Counted from the stretch's first letter, positions 54,136-63,285 are shown. The stretch is DNA of 64,000 bases from Amycolatopsis sp. FBCC-B4732 (GCF_023008405.1 NZ_CP095376.1:9962501-10026500); one strand, 5' to 3'. Notes: generated by a model not told the origin, from the sequence alone. Numbers and translations are program-made.

Positions 54136-54906
54136 ATGACCGTCGAACGCAGTGGCGCCGATGCCGTCGACCGCACGCTCGCGCTGCTCTGGCGCGCCCG
54201 CGGTGGCACTTCCGAACCGACCAGGGGCCGCAAGCCGACGTTGACGGTCGAGCGGATCGTCGCCGCCGCGATCGGGGTCGCGGACGCCGACGGGCTGGCC
54301 GCCGCGTCGATGCACCGGGTCGCCAAGGAGCTCGGCGCCGGCACGATGACGCTCTACACCTACGTGCCCGGCAAGGCCGAGCTGGTGGACCTGATGGTCG
54401 ACGACGTGCTCGTCGAGCGCCGGCTGCCGGGCCCGGGCGAACCGCGGTCCGGGGACTGGCGTGAACAGGTGGCGCTCTACGCCGAACGGACCCGGGCGGC
54501 CTACCGCGCCCACCCGTGGCTGTGCGAGGTTTCGCGGGTCCGGCCGCCGCTGGGGCCCGGGCAGCTGGCCGGGCAGGAGTACCTGCTGTCCATTGTGGAC
54601 GCGCTGGGGCTGGCGCCGCGGCAGGCGGTCGCCGCGGCCAACGCGATCGGCACGTACGTCGACGCGAACGCCGCGCTCGGCGCGGAGAACACCAGCCTCG
54701 AACGCAGCACCGGCCAGTCGACCGAAGCCTGGTGGCACCAGCGGTCTTCCTTCTGGGAGGACTACTTCGTGGTCGACGCGCACCCGGCGATGAACCGGAT
54801 CTGGCTCGGCGGCGGCTTCGACCAGAGCGCCGAAGCGCAGGGCGAAAAGGCGTACGAGTTCGGCCTGAACCGCATGCTCGACGGCATCGAGGCGCTGGTC
54901 GGCTAG
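54136..54906 (+). CDS. TetR family regulator
   Basis: 256 residues. DNA-binding region LTVERIVAAAIGVADADG, AASMHRVAKELGAGTMTLYTYV; C-terminal TetR_C-type ligand domain. A 30-residue N-terminal extension (RTLALLWRARGG) is common in the subgroup that controls multidrug exporters. No exporter is adjacent. Stop overlaps the convergent small gene by 4 nt. Confidence 0.9.
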   Translation: MTVERSGADAVDRTLALLWRARGGTSEPTRGRKPTLTVERIVAAAIGVADADGLAAASMHRVAKELGAGTMTLYTYVPGKAELVDLMVDDVLVERRLPGPGEPRSGDWREQVALYAERTRAAYRAHPWLCEVSRVRPPLGPGQLAGQEYLLSIVDALGLAPRQAVAAANAIGTYVDANAALGAENTSLERSTGQSTEAWWHQRSSFWEDYFVVDAHPAMNRIWLGGGFDQSAEAQGEKAYEFGLNRMLDGIEALVG

Positions 54907-55163
54907 CGCCGGCTGCGCCACCGCAGCCGGCGTCGCTCCTGGCGGGGCACTTCGACCGCCGAGCCGCCGCGCAGCAGGTCGCGGCAGACCGGGTCGAACC
55001 GGCCGGGTGCCTCGATCATCGGCGCCGCCAGGACCAGGTGCCCGCACACCGCCCGGAACCGCCCGTCGTGCCGTCCCGTCGCGAACTCGTCTTCGGTGAC
55101 GGCGTGGGTGTAACCGTCGGTGTCGCAGCGGATGTGCACCAGGAACGGCTCCACCGGGCTCAC
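54903..55163 (-). CDS. Hypothetical protein, 86 aa
   Basis: GTG start overlapping the transglycosylase stop, so translation is coupled. Contains HIRCDTDGYTHAV, VCGHLVLAAP and DPVCRDLL: three Cys and several His in zinc-binding-like spacing, followed by an Arg-rich tail. Not recognised; may be a small zinc-binding protein. Confidence 0.6.
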   Translation of the reverse strand: MSPVEPFLVHIRCDTDGYTHAVTEDEFATGRHDGRFRAVCGHLVLAAPMIEAPGRFDPVCRDLLRGGSAVEVPRQERRRLRWRSRR

Positions 55164-56326
55164 CCGGCCGGGGTGGTCGAGGTGGTTTCGGTCGGGGTCG
55201 CCGGAGCGTCGGCCGGGTTGGTGCTCGAAGGCGTCTCCGGCGGCGGGGTGGTGGTGGCCGTCGTCGACGGCGGCGGCGTGCTGGTGGACGGCGGCGGCGT
55301 CGACGGGTCCGTGGTCGGGGTCGTCGGCTTGGTGGTGGTGCTGGTCGGGCTGGTCGGGGACGTCGGCGTGGTGCTGCCCGGCGGCGTCGACGTGCCCGGC
55401 AGCGAGCCCGGCGGCTGGGCGGTCACCGGCGGCGCGGGCGGGGCCGGGACCCCGACCGGGGCACCGGCCGCGGCGGCGTCCGGGGCGTCGGGCGCGCCGA
55501 TCGGCACCTGGCTGTCGGGCAGCTGGGCCACCCCGCCGCGGTAGGCCGACGCCCACGCCATCACCGTGTCCACATAGGACTGCGAGTTGTTGTAGCGGCG
55601 CACGGCGATGCGCTGCCCCGCGTCGGTCGAGAGGTCCAGCCCGCCCGAGCACAGGTAGCGCGCGGTGGCCAAGGCCTCGTCGTAGACGTTGTTCGGGTTC
55701 GACACGCCGTCGCCGTTGCCGTCGGAGGCGTAGCCGCGCCACGTCGACGGGATGAACTGCGTCGGGCCGACCGCGCGGTCCCACACGGCGTCGCCGTCGT
55801 ACTTGCCGCCGTCGGTGTCGGGGATCGCGGCGAACGCGCCGGCACCGTTGAGCACCGGGCCGAGGATCGGTTCGAGGGTGTCGCCCTTGGCGTTGACGTA
55901 CCCGCCGCGGGCGTGGTTCGACTCGATCCGGCCGATGCTCGCGATCAGCGCCCAGTCCAGGTGGCAGTTCGGCTGCTCCTTGGCCAGGATGTCGGCGGCG
56001 TTCTGGTACGCCTTGAGCATGCTGCCCGGGATGCCGAGTGGCCCGGAGATGCCCGCGGAGCCGGCGCGCCCGCCGGGCACGACCAGCGGCGTGGGCAGCG
56101 GGGGCTGGGGCAGGCTGCCGTCGACGGCGATCGGCGGCATGACGATGGTGGGCTGCTGCAGCGGCGCGGCTTGGTCCGGCAGGGCGTTGCCGGCGTCGGC
56201 GACCACGACGGGCGCGGGCAGGCCGGTGGTCAGCGTCGGCAGCACGACGAGCGCGCCGCCCGCGAGCGCGGCCGCGGTGCGGCGTACCGCCCGCGAGCTC
56301 TTGCGACGTGGCCGGTGCTTCGGCAT
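55160..56326 (-). CDS. Secreted lytic transglycosylase
   Basis: 388 residues. Twin-Arg/Lys-rich start, hydrophobic signal segment (ALAGGALVVLPTLTTGLPA), then a soluble SLT-like domain: LIASIGRIESNHARGGYV has the catalytic Glu, and AVGPTQFIPSTWRGYASDGNGDG follows with RRYNNSQSYVDTVMAWA. It cleaves peptidoglycan glycan strands. The last ~110 residues are a Pro/Thr/Ser-rich low-complexity tail, which could span the wall. ATG 56326. Confidence 0.92.
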   Translation of the reverse strand: MPKHRPRRKSSRAVRRTAAALAGGALVVLPTLTTGLPAPVVVADAGNALPDQAAPLQQPTIVMPPIAVDGSLPQPPLPTPLVVPGGRAGSAGISGPLGIPGSMLKAYQNAADILAKEQPNCHLDWALIASIGRIESNHARGGYVNAKGDTLEPILGPVLNGAGAFAAIPDTDGGKYDGDAVWDRAVGPTQFIPSTWRGYASDGNGDGVSNPNNVYDEALATARYLCSGGLDLSTDAGQRIAVRRYNNSQSYVDTVMAWASAYRGGVAQLPDSQVPIGAPDAPDAAAAGAPVGVPAPPAPPVTAQPPGSLPGTSTPPGSTTPTSPTSPTSTTTKPTTPTTDPSTPPPSTSTPPPSTTATTTPPPETPSSTNPADAPATPTETTSTTPAG

Positions 56327-56520
56327 GGTCGTCCCCGCTTCCCTCGATCTTCGCTGATCGCCTCACCCGATCGGCCCCACCCACCGGTACTGACCGGTAG
56401 GAGCAAGCTATCCGATGGGAGCGAACTTTGGCGAATGGCACAGCGAAATCCGGCCGTCGCGGAGAAGTTCGTCCTGATGGCACAAAACCTTAGTAGGGAA
56501 TCTGTCACATTCACCAGGAC

Positions 56521-57435
56521 TTAACGGGTCGCCGAGGACAGTTTGCCGAGCAGTGCGCCGGGCACGGTGATCCCGCGCTGTGCCACGTCCGAGGAAAACC
56601 GCCGGACGAGCGAATCCGAAGGCGTAGCGGCGAACACCACGACTTCGCGGTGCAGCGCCGGCTTCAGCCGCCGCAGCGCACCGGCGAAGGTCCGGGAGAG
56701 CGCGGTCGTCGGGACCAGGGCCAGACCGAGCCCCGCCGCCGCGAGCTGAGCCGCCGTAGCCGCTTGCTTCGTCCGCATCACCACGTCCAGCACGGCCCCG
56801 CGGCGCGCCGCTTCCTCGTCGAGCCAGCCGCCGAGTCCGTTGTCGGGGTGGTAGTGCACCACCGGCAGCCCGGCGAGGTCGGTCATCGCGAGCGCCGTTC
56901 GCGCGGCGAGCGGGTGGTCCGCGGCCAGCGCCACGACGACCTCCTCGCGCCCGACCACCTCGACCGGCCCGGTCCAGCGGCTCGGCCGCGGCCCGGCGGC
57001 GACGTCCGCTTCGCCTGATTCCAGTGCCTTGACCAGCGCGTCCGCGCTCGTCGTTTCGGTCAGCGTGATCAGCACGTCCGGGCGGTGGCGGTGCCAGGCC
57101 CGCAGCACCGGGGCGAGCAGCCCGGCGGTCATGCTCTCCGCGCACGCGATCCGCAGGGTGCCCGCGCCGCCGGCGGCCACCGCGCGCCCGGCCCGGACCA
57201 CCCGTTCGGCGGCGGCGAGCGCCGCTCGCGCGTCGGCCAGGACCGCCCGCCCGGTGGCGGTCGGCCGCACCCCGCGCGGCAGCCGTTCGAGCACGGGCGC
57301 GCCCAGTTCGCGTTCGAGCGCGCCGATCTGGTGGGACAGCGCGGGTTGCGAGAGGTGCAGCCGCGCGGCCGCTTCGGTGATCGACCCCGCGTCCAGGACG
57401 GCGACCAGGCACTCCAGCGCGCGCAACGTAGGCAT
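56521..57435 (-). CDS. LysR family regulator
   Basis: 304 residues. Winged helix AVLDAGSITEAAARLHLSQPALSHQI (standard LysR N-terminus) and a substrate domain starting GTLRIACAESM. ATG 57435, divergent from the SDR gene 103 nt away, which is the likely target. A 194-nt gap to the transglycosylase start carries its terminator region; nothing clear is seen in it. Confidence 0.93.
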   Translation of the reverse strand: MPTLRALECLVAVLDAGSITEAAARLHLSQPALSHQIGALERELGAPVLERLPRGVRPTATGRAVLADARAALAAAERVVRAGRAVAAGGAGTLRIACAESMTAGLLAPVLRAWHRHRPDVLITLTETTSADALVKALESGEADVAAGPRPSRWTGPVEVVGREEVVVALAADHPLAARTALAMTDLAGLPVVHYHPDNGLGGWLDEEAARRGAVLDVVMRTKQAATAAQLAAAGLGLALVPTTALSRTFAGALRRLKPALHREVVVFAATPSDSLVRRFSSDVAQRGITVPGALLGKLSSATR

Positions 57436-57538
57436 TCGCCGATTTTATCGCAACCTTCGAAAACATCGAGATCAAGACGGGATTGTCCGCGGGGCCGTGA
57501 GCGCTGAACGACGTGTGCGAGACGGAAGGAGCACGGAA

Positions 57539-58234
57539 ATGTCGTTCGAAGGAAAGCGCCTGGTGGTCGTCGGTGGCGGTTCGGGAATCGCCCGGCGGAT
57601 CGCGGTGGACGCGCGCGACGCGGGTGCCGAAGTCACGGTCGCCGGGCGGAACCCGGCGCGGTTCGCCGAATCCGGGGTGCGCACCGCATTCGCGGACCTG
57701 ACCGAAGAATCGTCGCTGAAAGCGCTTGCCGAAGAGGCCGGCGAAGTCGACTACCTGGTCGCGCTCGCGTCGGCGCCGGCGAACGGCCCGGTCACGACGC
57801 TGGAGCGCGACGCCGTCACCCGGGCGTTCGACGCGAAGGTGATCGGGCCGCTGCTGCTGGCCAAGCACTTCGCCCCGCGGTTCCGTGAGGGTGGGGCCGC
57901 GGTGCTGTTCTCCGGCGTCGCCGCGTGGCGGCCGGCGCCGGAACGGACCGTCATGGCCACGACGAACGGCGCGGTGGCCTTCCTCGCGGCCGCGCTCGCG
58001 GTCGACCTGGCGCCGATCCGGGTCAACGCCGTCTCGCCGGGCATCGTGGACTCGGGCGCGTGGGATCGGCTCGGGGACGCGAAGGACGCGTTGTTCCGGC
58101 GGACGGCGGAAGCGAACCCGGCGCGCCGGGTGGGTACCGTCGAAGACGTGTCGGCGGCGACCCTCCACTTGCTCCTGAACCCGTTCGTCACGGGCACGGT
58201 GCTGCATGTGGACGGTGGCGGCCGGCTCGCCTGA
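57539..58234 (+). CDS. SDR-fold protein lacking the catalytic Tyr and Lys
   Basis: 231 residues. Rossmann loop VVVGGGSGIARRIA and C-terminal GTVLHVDGGGRLA are typical. The catalytic Ser is Ser125 (LFSGVAA), but the Tyr-x-x-x-Lys positions read Met139-ATT-Asn143 (TVMATTNGAVAF). It may be a non-classical SDR or a regulator. ATG 57539 with AAGGAG upstream. Divergent from LysR. Confidence 0.88.
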   Translation: MSFEGKRLVVVGGGSGIARRIAVDARDAGAEVTVAGRNPARFAESGVRTAFADLTEESSLKALAEEAGEVDYLVALASAPANGPVTTLERDAVTRAFDAKVIGPLLLAKHFAPRFREGGAAVLFSGVAAWRPAPERTVMATTNGAVAFLAAALAVDLAPIRVNAVSPGIVDSGAWDRLGDAKDALFRRTAEANPARRVGTVEDVSAATLHLLLNPFVTGTVLHVDGGGRLA

Positions 58235-58253
58235 AACCCAGGGTGAGCAAGCC

Positions 58254-58282
58254 TTTACACGGCGGTTGACCATTCCTATGAT
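58254..58282 (+). promoter_or_regulatory. Candidate promoter
   Basis: TTTACA, a 17-bp spacer and TATGAT; one of the best sigma-70-like matches in the window. It lies 54 nt before the ATG of the 202-aa membrane protein gene. Confidence 0.6.
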
Positions 58283-58336
58283 CGGGCCCGACCGGACGCG
58301 CCGCCGCGGTCCGGTCGGCCCGAGGTGGAGGGTTCA

Positions 58337-58945
58337 ATGGCACGTAGGGCGCCGCGACGGGAGCACGTCACCGTCGCCGAGCTGCTGGTCCGGACCACCG
58401 CGCCGCGCGAGCAACCCGACGGGGCGCGGGCCCGGCACCGGGAGAAACCGCAGGTCTTGCGTTCGCTCGCCCGGCTGCGGGTGTTCTCGGTGGTCGCCGG
58501 GGCGCTGGCGCTGACCGGCGGGGTCGGCGCGGCGGTGTCGATGCCGGTGCAGCGGGGCGCGGGCGCGTCCTGGCCCCCGGTGGGCCTCGAACCCCCGCCG
58601 ATCGCGCTGATCCCGTTGCCCGCCGACGTCGTGGTGCCGGCCGCGCGGCCAGGTGCGGAATCCGTGGTCTCACCCGCGAATCCCGCCACGACTTCCCCTG
58701 AGGCGGCTTCGGCGAATCCGGATTCCGGAATTTCGCCGGGACACCGCGGAACCCTCGCCCGTGCGGTCAAGATCGTCGAGAAGGCGAAACCGGAACCGCG
58801 GCACGCCGCGCCGGTGCGGCACGAAATCCCGGACGTGCCGGTCTGGTCGCGCGGCCGGGCCCCGGCTCCGGAGCGGCAAGCGATCCACACCGGACGCCAC
58901 CGCGGCGGCGGGCACCACGAGTGCGGTGGCCGGCACCGGCGTTAG
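58337..58945 (+). CDS. Single-span membrane protein, 202 aa
   Basis: ATG with GGAGGG upstream. Basic N-terminus containing VTVAELLVRTTAP, a membrane span (VFSVVAGALALTGGVGAAVSM), then a Pro/Ala-rich external part and a His/Gly/Arg-rich end. The N-terminal VTVAELLVR motif recurs in the small gene at 59490 (VSVGELMLR). Not recognised. Its stop overlaps that of the GNAT gene. Confidence 0.7.
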   Translation: MARRAPRREHVTVAELLVRTTAPREQPDGARARHREKPQVLRSLARLRVFSVVAGALALTGGVGAAVSMPVQRGAGASWPPVGLEPPPIALIPLPADVVVPAARPGAESVVSPANPATTSPEAASANPDSGISPGHRGTLARAVKIVEKAKPEPRHAAPVRHEIPDVPVWSRGRAPAPERQAIHTGRHRGGGHHECGGRHRR

Positions 58946-59382
58946 GCGTCCAGGGGGATCTGGTACTGCATGAATCCCTTGTCGACGGCGACCTGGTCGT
59001 AGAGCCGCCGGGCGGTCGTGTTCGACGTCTGCGTGTGCCAGTAGACGCGGACGCACCCCTTCGCGCGTGCCCAGCCGGCGACGGCTTCGATGAGCGCCCG
59101 GCCGACGCCATGCCCGCGGGCTTTCGTGTCGGTGAACAGGTCCTGCAGGTAGCAGACGTCGTCCGAAGTGGTGCTGACGTGGGTGAAGAAGTGGACGATG
59201 CCGACGAGTTCGCCGTCGAGCCGCGCGCCGAGGGCGTGCATGCGCTCGCCGGTCGCGAACTCGCGCCACGCCCGGTCCACCCGCTCGGCCGGGAGTGTCC
59301 TGCCGTAGAACGTGTTGTAGCCGGCGAACAGGTTTTCCCAGGTCGCGCGGTCGCTTTCGGTGAGTCCCCCGGTGGTGATCAT
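58942..59382 (-). CDS. GNAT family N-acetyltransferase
   Basis: 146 residues. Acetyl-CoA loop in ARGHGVGRALIEAVAGWA, preceded by VCYLQDLFTD, with a late NTTARRLYDQVAV. The substrate is unknown. ATG 59382. Lies between two plus-strand genes that share a motif. Confidence 0.9.
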   Translation of the reverse strand: MITTGGLTESDRATWENLFAGYNTFYGRTLPAERVDRAWREFATGERMHALGARLDGELVGIVHFFTHVSTTSDDVCYLQDLFTDTKARGHGVGRALIEAVAGWARAKGCVRVYWHTQTSNTTARRLYDQVAVDKGFMQYQIPLDA

Positions 59383-59489
59383 GGAATCAGGCTAGTCCAC
59401 CGGACACAACTCACCAGTAAGGTGACGAACCCGAATCAAATTCATAGAATCAGGGCGCTCGTTCGGCAGCAGTCAAGCGGAGGTTCCTG

Positions 59490-59705
59490 ATGGCGCGCAC
59501 GGCGCACCGCGGCAGTGGCAGACCCGTCTCGGTGGGCGAGCTGATGCTCCGCTCGGACGTCCACGGCAGGCGCCGCCCGGAGGACCTCGAGGTGCTGGAA
59601 CTGGCGTACCGGATGCGCCGCCGCACCGGCGCGGCCGCGGACCTCCCCGCGGTGAAGAGCGGTGGCTGGTGGCAGGTGCTGCGCCGCGGTTTCCGCCGCG
59701 GCTGA
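59490..59705 (+). CDS. Small basic protein, 71 aa
   Basis: ATG with GGAGG 5-6 nt upstream. Arg-rich, with VSVGELMLRSDVHGRRRPEDLEVLEL in two halves and a C-terminal GGWWQVLRRGFRRG. Not recognised; shares a short motif with the 202-aa protein at 58337. It ends 1 nt before the stop of the convergent SGNH gene. Confidence 0.65.
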   Translation: MARTAHRGSGRPVSVGELMLRSDVHGRRRPEDLEVLELAYRMRRRTGAAADLPAVKSGGWWQVLRRGFRRG

Positions 59706-59706
59706 C

Positions 59707-60528
59707 CTACCGGAACGCGACCGCCACGGCCAGCGCCGCGGCGAGGGCGCGGTGGCCCGCCGCGCTCGGGTGGACGTCGCACCCGCCGGACGGCAGCTTC
59801 ACGAGCAACCCCGCGGCGCACGGGTCGCCACCGGCGCGCAGGGAAGCCAGTCGGAACGCGGTGAACCCGTCGGCGACGGTGCCGCGGTGGTGCCGGGTCA
59901 CCTGGGCCAGCGTCGCGTTGATCGCCTTCACCTGCGCGACCTGCGCCGGATCGCGGTAGTCGAGCGAGTAGTACGACACGAGCACGAGCTCGCCGCGGTA
60001 CTGCGCGCGCACCGCGCCGAGGATGGTCGCGAGGTTCGCCCCGACCTGCTTGAGCGCGGCGTCGAACGTGGCGCCGGTGCAGTGGTCGGGGGTGGTGTCG
60101 CGGCAGCGGAACAGGTCGTTGGCGCCGACGGTCAGCGTGACTAGCCGGGTGTCCCGGTGCGTCTTCAGGTACTGCACGGCGTAGCCGATCTGGCTGCCGG
60201 GATAGGCGACGTGCAAGGGAAAGGCCAGGCGGTAGGCGTTCTCGCAGCCGTTGCTCGGCGCGGCGACGTCCAGCATGCTCCCCGTCGTCTCACCCGGGCA
60301 GGACGCGTTGGCGAGCTTCAGCCCGCGCGCGGCCGCGTACTTCTCCGCGTAGCCGCGGAAGTTGGCCGCGTCGAGGTAGTCCGCGCCGGCGTCGGGCCGG
60401 TAACCGAACGCGACCGAATCGCCCAGGGCGAGGTACCCACCGTGGGACCGGGCCTCCGCCGGGGCCGTGAGCAGCGCGCTCGCCGCCAGGACCGCCGCTG
60501 TGACGGCGAAGAATCGACGAAGTACCAA
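59707..60528 (-). CDS. Secreted SGNH/GDSL hydrolase
   Basis: 273 residues if started at the TTG at 60528. Signal peptide LVLRRFFAVTAAVLAASALLTAP. Block I YLALGDSVAFGY (nucleophile Ser), block III TVGANDL, block V DVHPSAAGH: catalytic set complete. Cysteine pairs suggest disulfides. Likely extracellular lipase/esterase like the Streptomyces SGNH lipases. The start codon and any binding site lie inside repeat copy C, so the repeat has replaced the original 5' end or donates the start. Confidence 0.88.
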   Translation of the reverse strand: MVLRRFFAVTAAVLAASALLTAPAEARSHGGYLALGDSVAFGYRPDAGADYLDAANFRGYAEKYAAARGLKLANASCPGETTGSMLDVAAPSNGCENAYRLAFPLHVAYPGSQIGYAVQYLKTHRDTRLVTLTVGANDLFRCRDTTPDHCTGATFDAALKQVGANLATILGAVRAQYRGELVLVSYYSLDYRDPAQVAQVKAINATLAQVTRHHRGTVADGFTAFRLASLRAGGDPCAAGLLVKLPSGGCDVHPSAAGHRALAAALAVAVAFR

Positions 60529-60612
60529 TCCGGCCGAAAGCAGGCGGACACGGTCCGCAGCCGATCTGCACGACGCACCAGGTTCCGCCGTGACTGCCGT
60601 CGGGATTGGTAC
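60521..60612. repeat. ~93-bp dispersed repeat with inverted ends, copy C
   Basis: Ends AGTACCAATCC and GGATTGGTACT are perfect inverted repeats. Orientation is opposite to copies A and B. GGCCGAAAGCAGGCGGACAC is the exact reverse complement of a segment in copy B. The left end overlaps the first codons of the SGNH hydrolase gene. Confidence 0.8.
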
Positions 60613-60699
60613 TCGACGGCACAGCATCTTCGGCTCCTTCCGCGCACCGGTGCGTGGCCGGGACCGATTCTGCCGGTTCCGGCCACGCGGCGGTAGGCG

Positions 60700-62193
60700 T
60701 CAGAAGGCGATCGTCGACGGTGCCTTCGGCCCGGCGACCCGCGCCTCGGGCGTACCCGGCTCGACCGCGGCGCAGTGCGTGCCCTTGGCCGGCAGCTTGC
60801 CGGTGATCAGGTAGTCGTCGGTGGCCTTGGTGACGCACTGGCTGTTCTTGAAGTACGCGCCGTGGCCCCAGCCGTCGTAGGTGAGCAGCGTGCTGCCGCT
60901 CTGCCGGGCGGCGGTCTGCGACCACGCGTACGGCGTCGCCGGGTCGTGGCGGCTGCTGACCATCAGCAGCGGCGGCGCGCCGTGGACCTGCAGCGGGTGC
61001 TGCGGGTTGCTCGCCCGCTCCGGCCAGCCGATGCAGCCGGTGACGGCGGTCCAGCCCAGCGAGTTGACCTTGACGTCGGGTGCGAGCGCCGCGGCGGCCC
61101 GGCGGTAGGTCTCGAGTTCGGCGAAGTTGTGCACCGGCAGGCGCCAGTCGTCGCAGAACACGCTCTGGAAGACGTTGTTGATCGGGACGTCGTCACGCAG
61201 CCGCGCCGACGCGGCCGGCGGGGTGCCGTCCTCGAACGACTTGAGCACGGTCGCGAGCCGATCCCAGCTGGGGCCGTAGAAGCTGCCCTGGATGATCGCC
61301 GCGAGGTCCAGCGGGGTGACCGGCTCCTCGCTCCGCGGGTCCTTCAGCTCGCCGCGCGCGGCCTTGTCCTGCAGGTCCCTGGTCACCTTCGAAACGTTCT
61401 GGCCGTGCAGCGCGCAGCTCGCCGTCCGGGCGCACCAGGCGGCGAGCTCGCCGAATTCCGCTTGCACGGACTGCGTTTCGCTGTTCAGGAAGTCCCACGC
61501 GGTGTACTGCGAGTGGTCCATGTTGCTGTCGAGGACGAGCGCGCGGACCTTGTCCGGGAACAGTTCCGCGTACTGCTGGCCCATCAGCGTGCCGTACGAA
61601 ACGCCGTAGTAAGTCAGCTTCCGCTCGCCGAGCGCGGCGCGGATGGCGTCCATGTCCCGCGCGACGCTCTTGGTGTCGCCGAACCGCGCCAGCGGCCCGG
61701 TGAGCCGGCCGCAGCTTTCGCCGAGCTTCCGGTTGTACTGCGCGAGCTGCTCGAACTCCGCCTGGTTCGCCGGTACCTTCGGGTGGTCCGCGATGATTTC
61801 GTCGAGCCCGCACTTGATCTGCGTGCTGTCGCCGACGCCGCGCGGGTCGAACCCGACGGTGTCGAACCGCTTGGTGATCTCGGCCGACAGGGTCCAGCCG
61901 GCCTTGACCTCACCCGCGCCCGCGCCGCCGGGACCGCCCGGGTCCATCAGGATCGAGCCGATCCGGGCCTGCGGATCCGTGGCCTTGCGCCGCGCGAGCG
62001 CGATGCTCGTGGTGCCGCGGTCCGGGTGCCCCCAGTCGATCGGCACGGTGACCGTGCCGCAGTCGACGTCCGGCGCGTCCGCGCACGGCTTCCAGGCCAC
62101 GGATTCCGCCGCCGAAGCGGGCGCCGCGAACAGGCTCCCCAGTACCGCCGTTGCCGCCGCGGCCGTCAGCAGCCGCTTCACTACCCCCGACAT
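60700..62193 (-). CDS. Secreted tripeptidyl aminopeptidase-like alpha/beta hydrolase
   Basis: 497 residues. Signal peptide SGVVKRLLTAAAATAVLGS to ASA. S33-type features: ILMDPGGPGGAG (oxyanion loop), FDPRGVGDS, nucleophile Ser in YYGVSYGTLMGQ, Asp in SSRHDPATPY, His in GWGHGAYF. TAP-like C-terminal domain is present. Streptomyces homologues (SlpD/E, Tap) are extracellular tripeptidyl aminopeptidases. Confidence 0.93.
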   Translation of the reverse strand: MSGVVKRLLTAAAATAVLGSLFAAPASAAESVAWKPCADAPDVDCGTVTVPIDWGHPDRGTTSIALARRKATDPQARIGSILMDPGGPGGAGAGEVKAGWTLSAEITKRFDTVGFDPRGVGDSTQIKCGLDEIIADHPKVPANQAEFEQLAQYNRKLGESCGRLTGPLARFGDTKSVARDMDAIRAALGERKLTYYGVSYGTLMGQQYAELFPDKVRALVLDSNMDHSQYTAWDFLNSETQSVQAEFGELAAWCARTASCALHGQNVSKVTRDLQDKAARGELKDPRSEEPVTPLDLAAIIQGSFYGPSWDRLATVLKSFEDGTPPAASARLRDDVPINNVFQSVFCDDWRLPVHNFAELETYRRAAAALAPDVKVNSLGWTAVTGCIGWPERASNPQHPLQVHGAPPLLMVSSRHDPATPYAWSQTAARQSGSTLLTYDGWGHGAYFKNSQCVTKATDDYLITGKLPAKGTHCAAVEPGTPEARVAGPKAPSTIAF

Positions 62194-62290
62194 TGCCAGC
62201 CCTTCCCCTCACCGACAGTGTTTGCTCGGCTCCAGGAAATCACCGATCCGGTGATCGCGCCAGCTTCCCAGGTGAACCGGCCCTTGGTGT

Positions 62291-63283
62291 CTATTGTGGA
62301 CAGATTGAGCGGGCCGAGCTGCCGCGGACGATCAGCTGTGCCGCCAGCGTCGTCGTGGTCGCCGGGCGGGCGCCGCCGTCGGCGATGCGGTCGAGGAGCA
62401 GCCGGGCGGCCCGTTGTCCCATCGCGTAGGCCGGTTGGGCGACGACCGTCAGCGACGGCGTGATCAGCGTGGCCCACGGCACTTCGTCGAACGAGACGAT
62501 CCCGACGTCGCGGCCCGGGCGCAGGCCCAGTTCCGCCAGCACCTGCAGCAAGCCGACCGTCATCGGGCTGCCGGAGACGAGGAGCGCGTCCGGTGGATCG
62601 GGTGCCGTCAGCAACCGGGTCGCGGCTTCCCGGCCGCCGGCTTCGCGGAATCCGCAGCGGTGCACCAGGTTCGCGGAGTATTCGCGGCGGGCCGCGCGGA
62701 GCCCGTCGCGGTAGCCCGCGAGCCGCGCGTCCGCGGTGGTGATGCCGGGCGGGCCGGCGACGCAGCCGATCCGCCGGTAGCCCCGGCCGGTCAGGTGCCG
62801 CACGGCTTCGGCGGCCGACTCGCGGGAATTGACGAGGACCGCGTCGCAGTCCGCCGAAGCGAGCCGCCGGTCGACCGTCACGATCGGCGTCCGGTGCGTG
62901 CGCAGCGGCCCGACGTCGCTGTCGGGTGTCGTCGGCGACAGGACCACGCCCGCGAGCCGTTCCTGCGCCGCGACTTCGACGTACCGGCGCTCCTTCGCGA
63001 CGTTTTCGTCGGAGTTGCAGAGCATCACCGAGAACCCGGCGGCCTGCGCGGTGTCCTCGGCCCCGCGCGCGATCGCCGTGAAGAACGGGTTTTCGACGTC
63101 GGAGATGATCAGCGCCAGCACCGCGGTCTCGCGGCGGCGCAGGCCGCGGGCCAGTCCGTTCGGCGTGTAGCCGAGCTGCGCCACCGCCCACGCCACGCGT
63201 CCGGCGAGCACTGGGTCCACAGTGGACTTGCCGTTGAGCGCCCGCGACACGGTCGCGGTCGAAACCCCGGCCAGCGCCGCCAC
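62291..63283 (-). CDS. LacI family regulator, N-terminus cut short
   Basis: 330 residues from GTG 63283. HTH and hinge VAALAGVSTATVSRALNGKS and a periplasmic-binding-like sugar domain are intact. The first five or so residues of a normal LacI (M..TIKD) are missing. Only this GTG, inside the first helix, is available; further upstream the frame runs into the kinase remnant. Either it starts here or expression is lost. Natural partner would be the FGGY kinase next door. Confidence 0.75.
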   Translation of the reverse strand: MAALAGVSTATVSRALNGKSTVDPVLAGRVAWAVAQLGYTPNGLARGLRRRETAVLALIISDVENPFFTAIARGAEDTAQAAGFSVMLCNSDENVAKERRYVEVAAQERLAGVVLSPTTPDSDVGPLRTHRTPIVTVDRRLASADCDAVLVNSRESAAEAVRHLTGRGYRRIGCVAGPPGITTADARLAGYRDGLRAARREYSANLVHRCGFREAGGREAATRLLTAPDPPDALLVSGSPMTVGLLQVLAELGLRPGRDVGIVSFDEVPWATLITPSLTVVAQPAYAMGQRAARLLLDRIADGGARPATTTTLAAQLIVRGSSARSICPQ

Positions 63284-63285
63284 GT

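Noticed and set aside
55170..55480. Tandem repeat in the Thr/Pro/Ser-rich segment
   Set aside because: It is the tail of the transglycosylase coded by biased codons; units are not regular.
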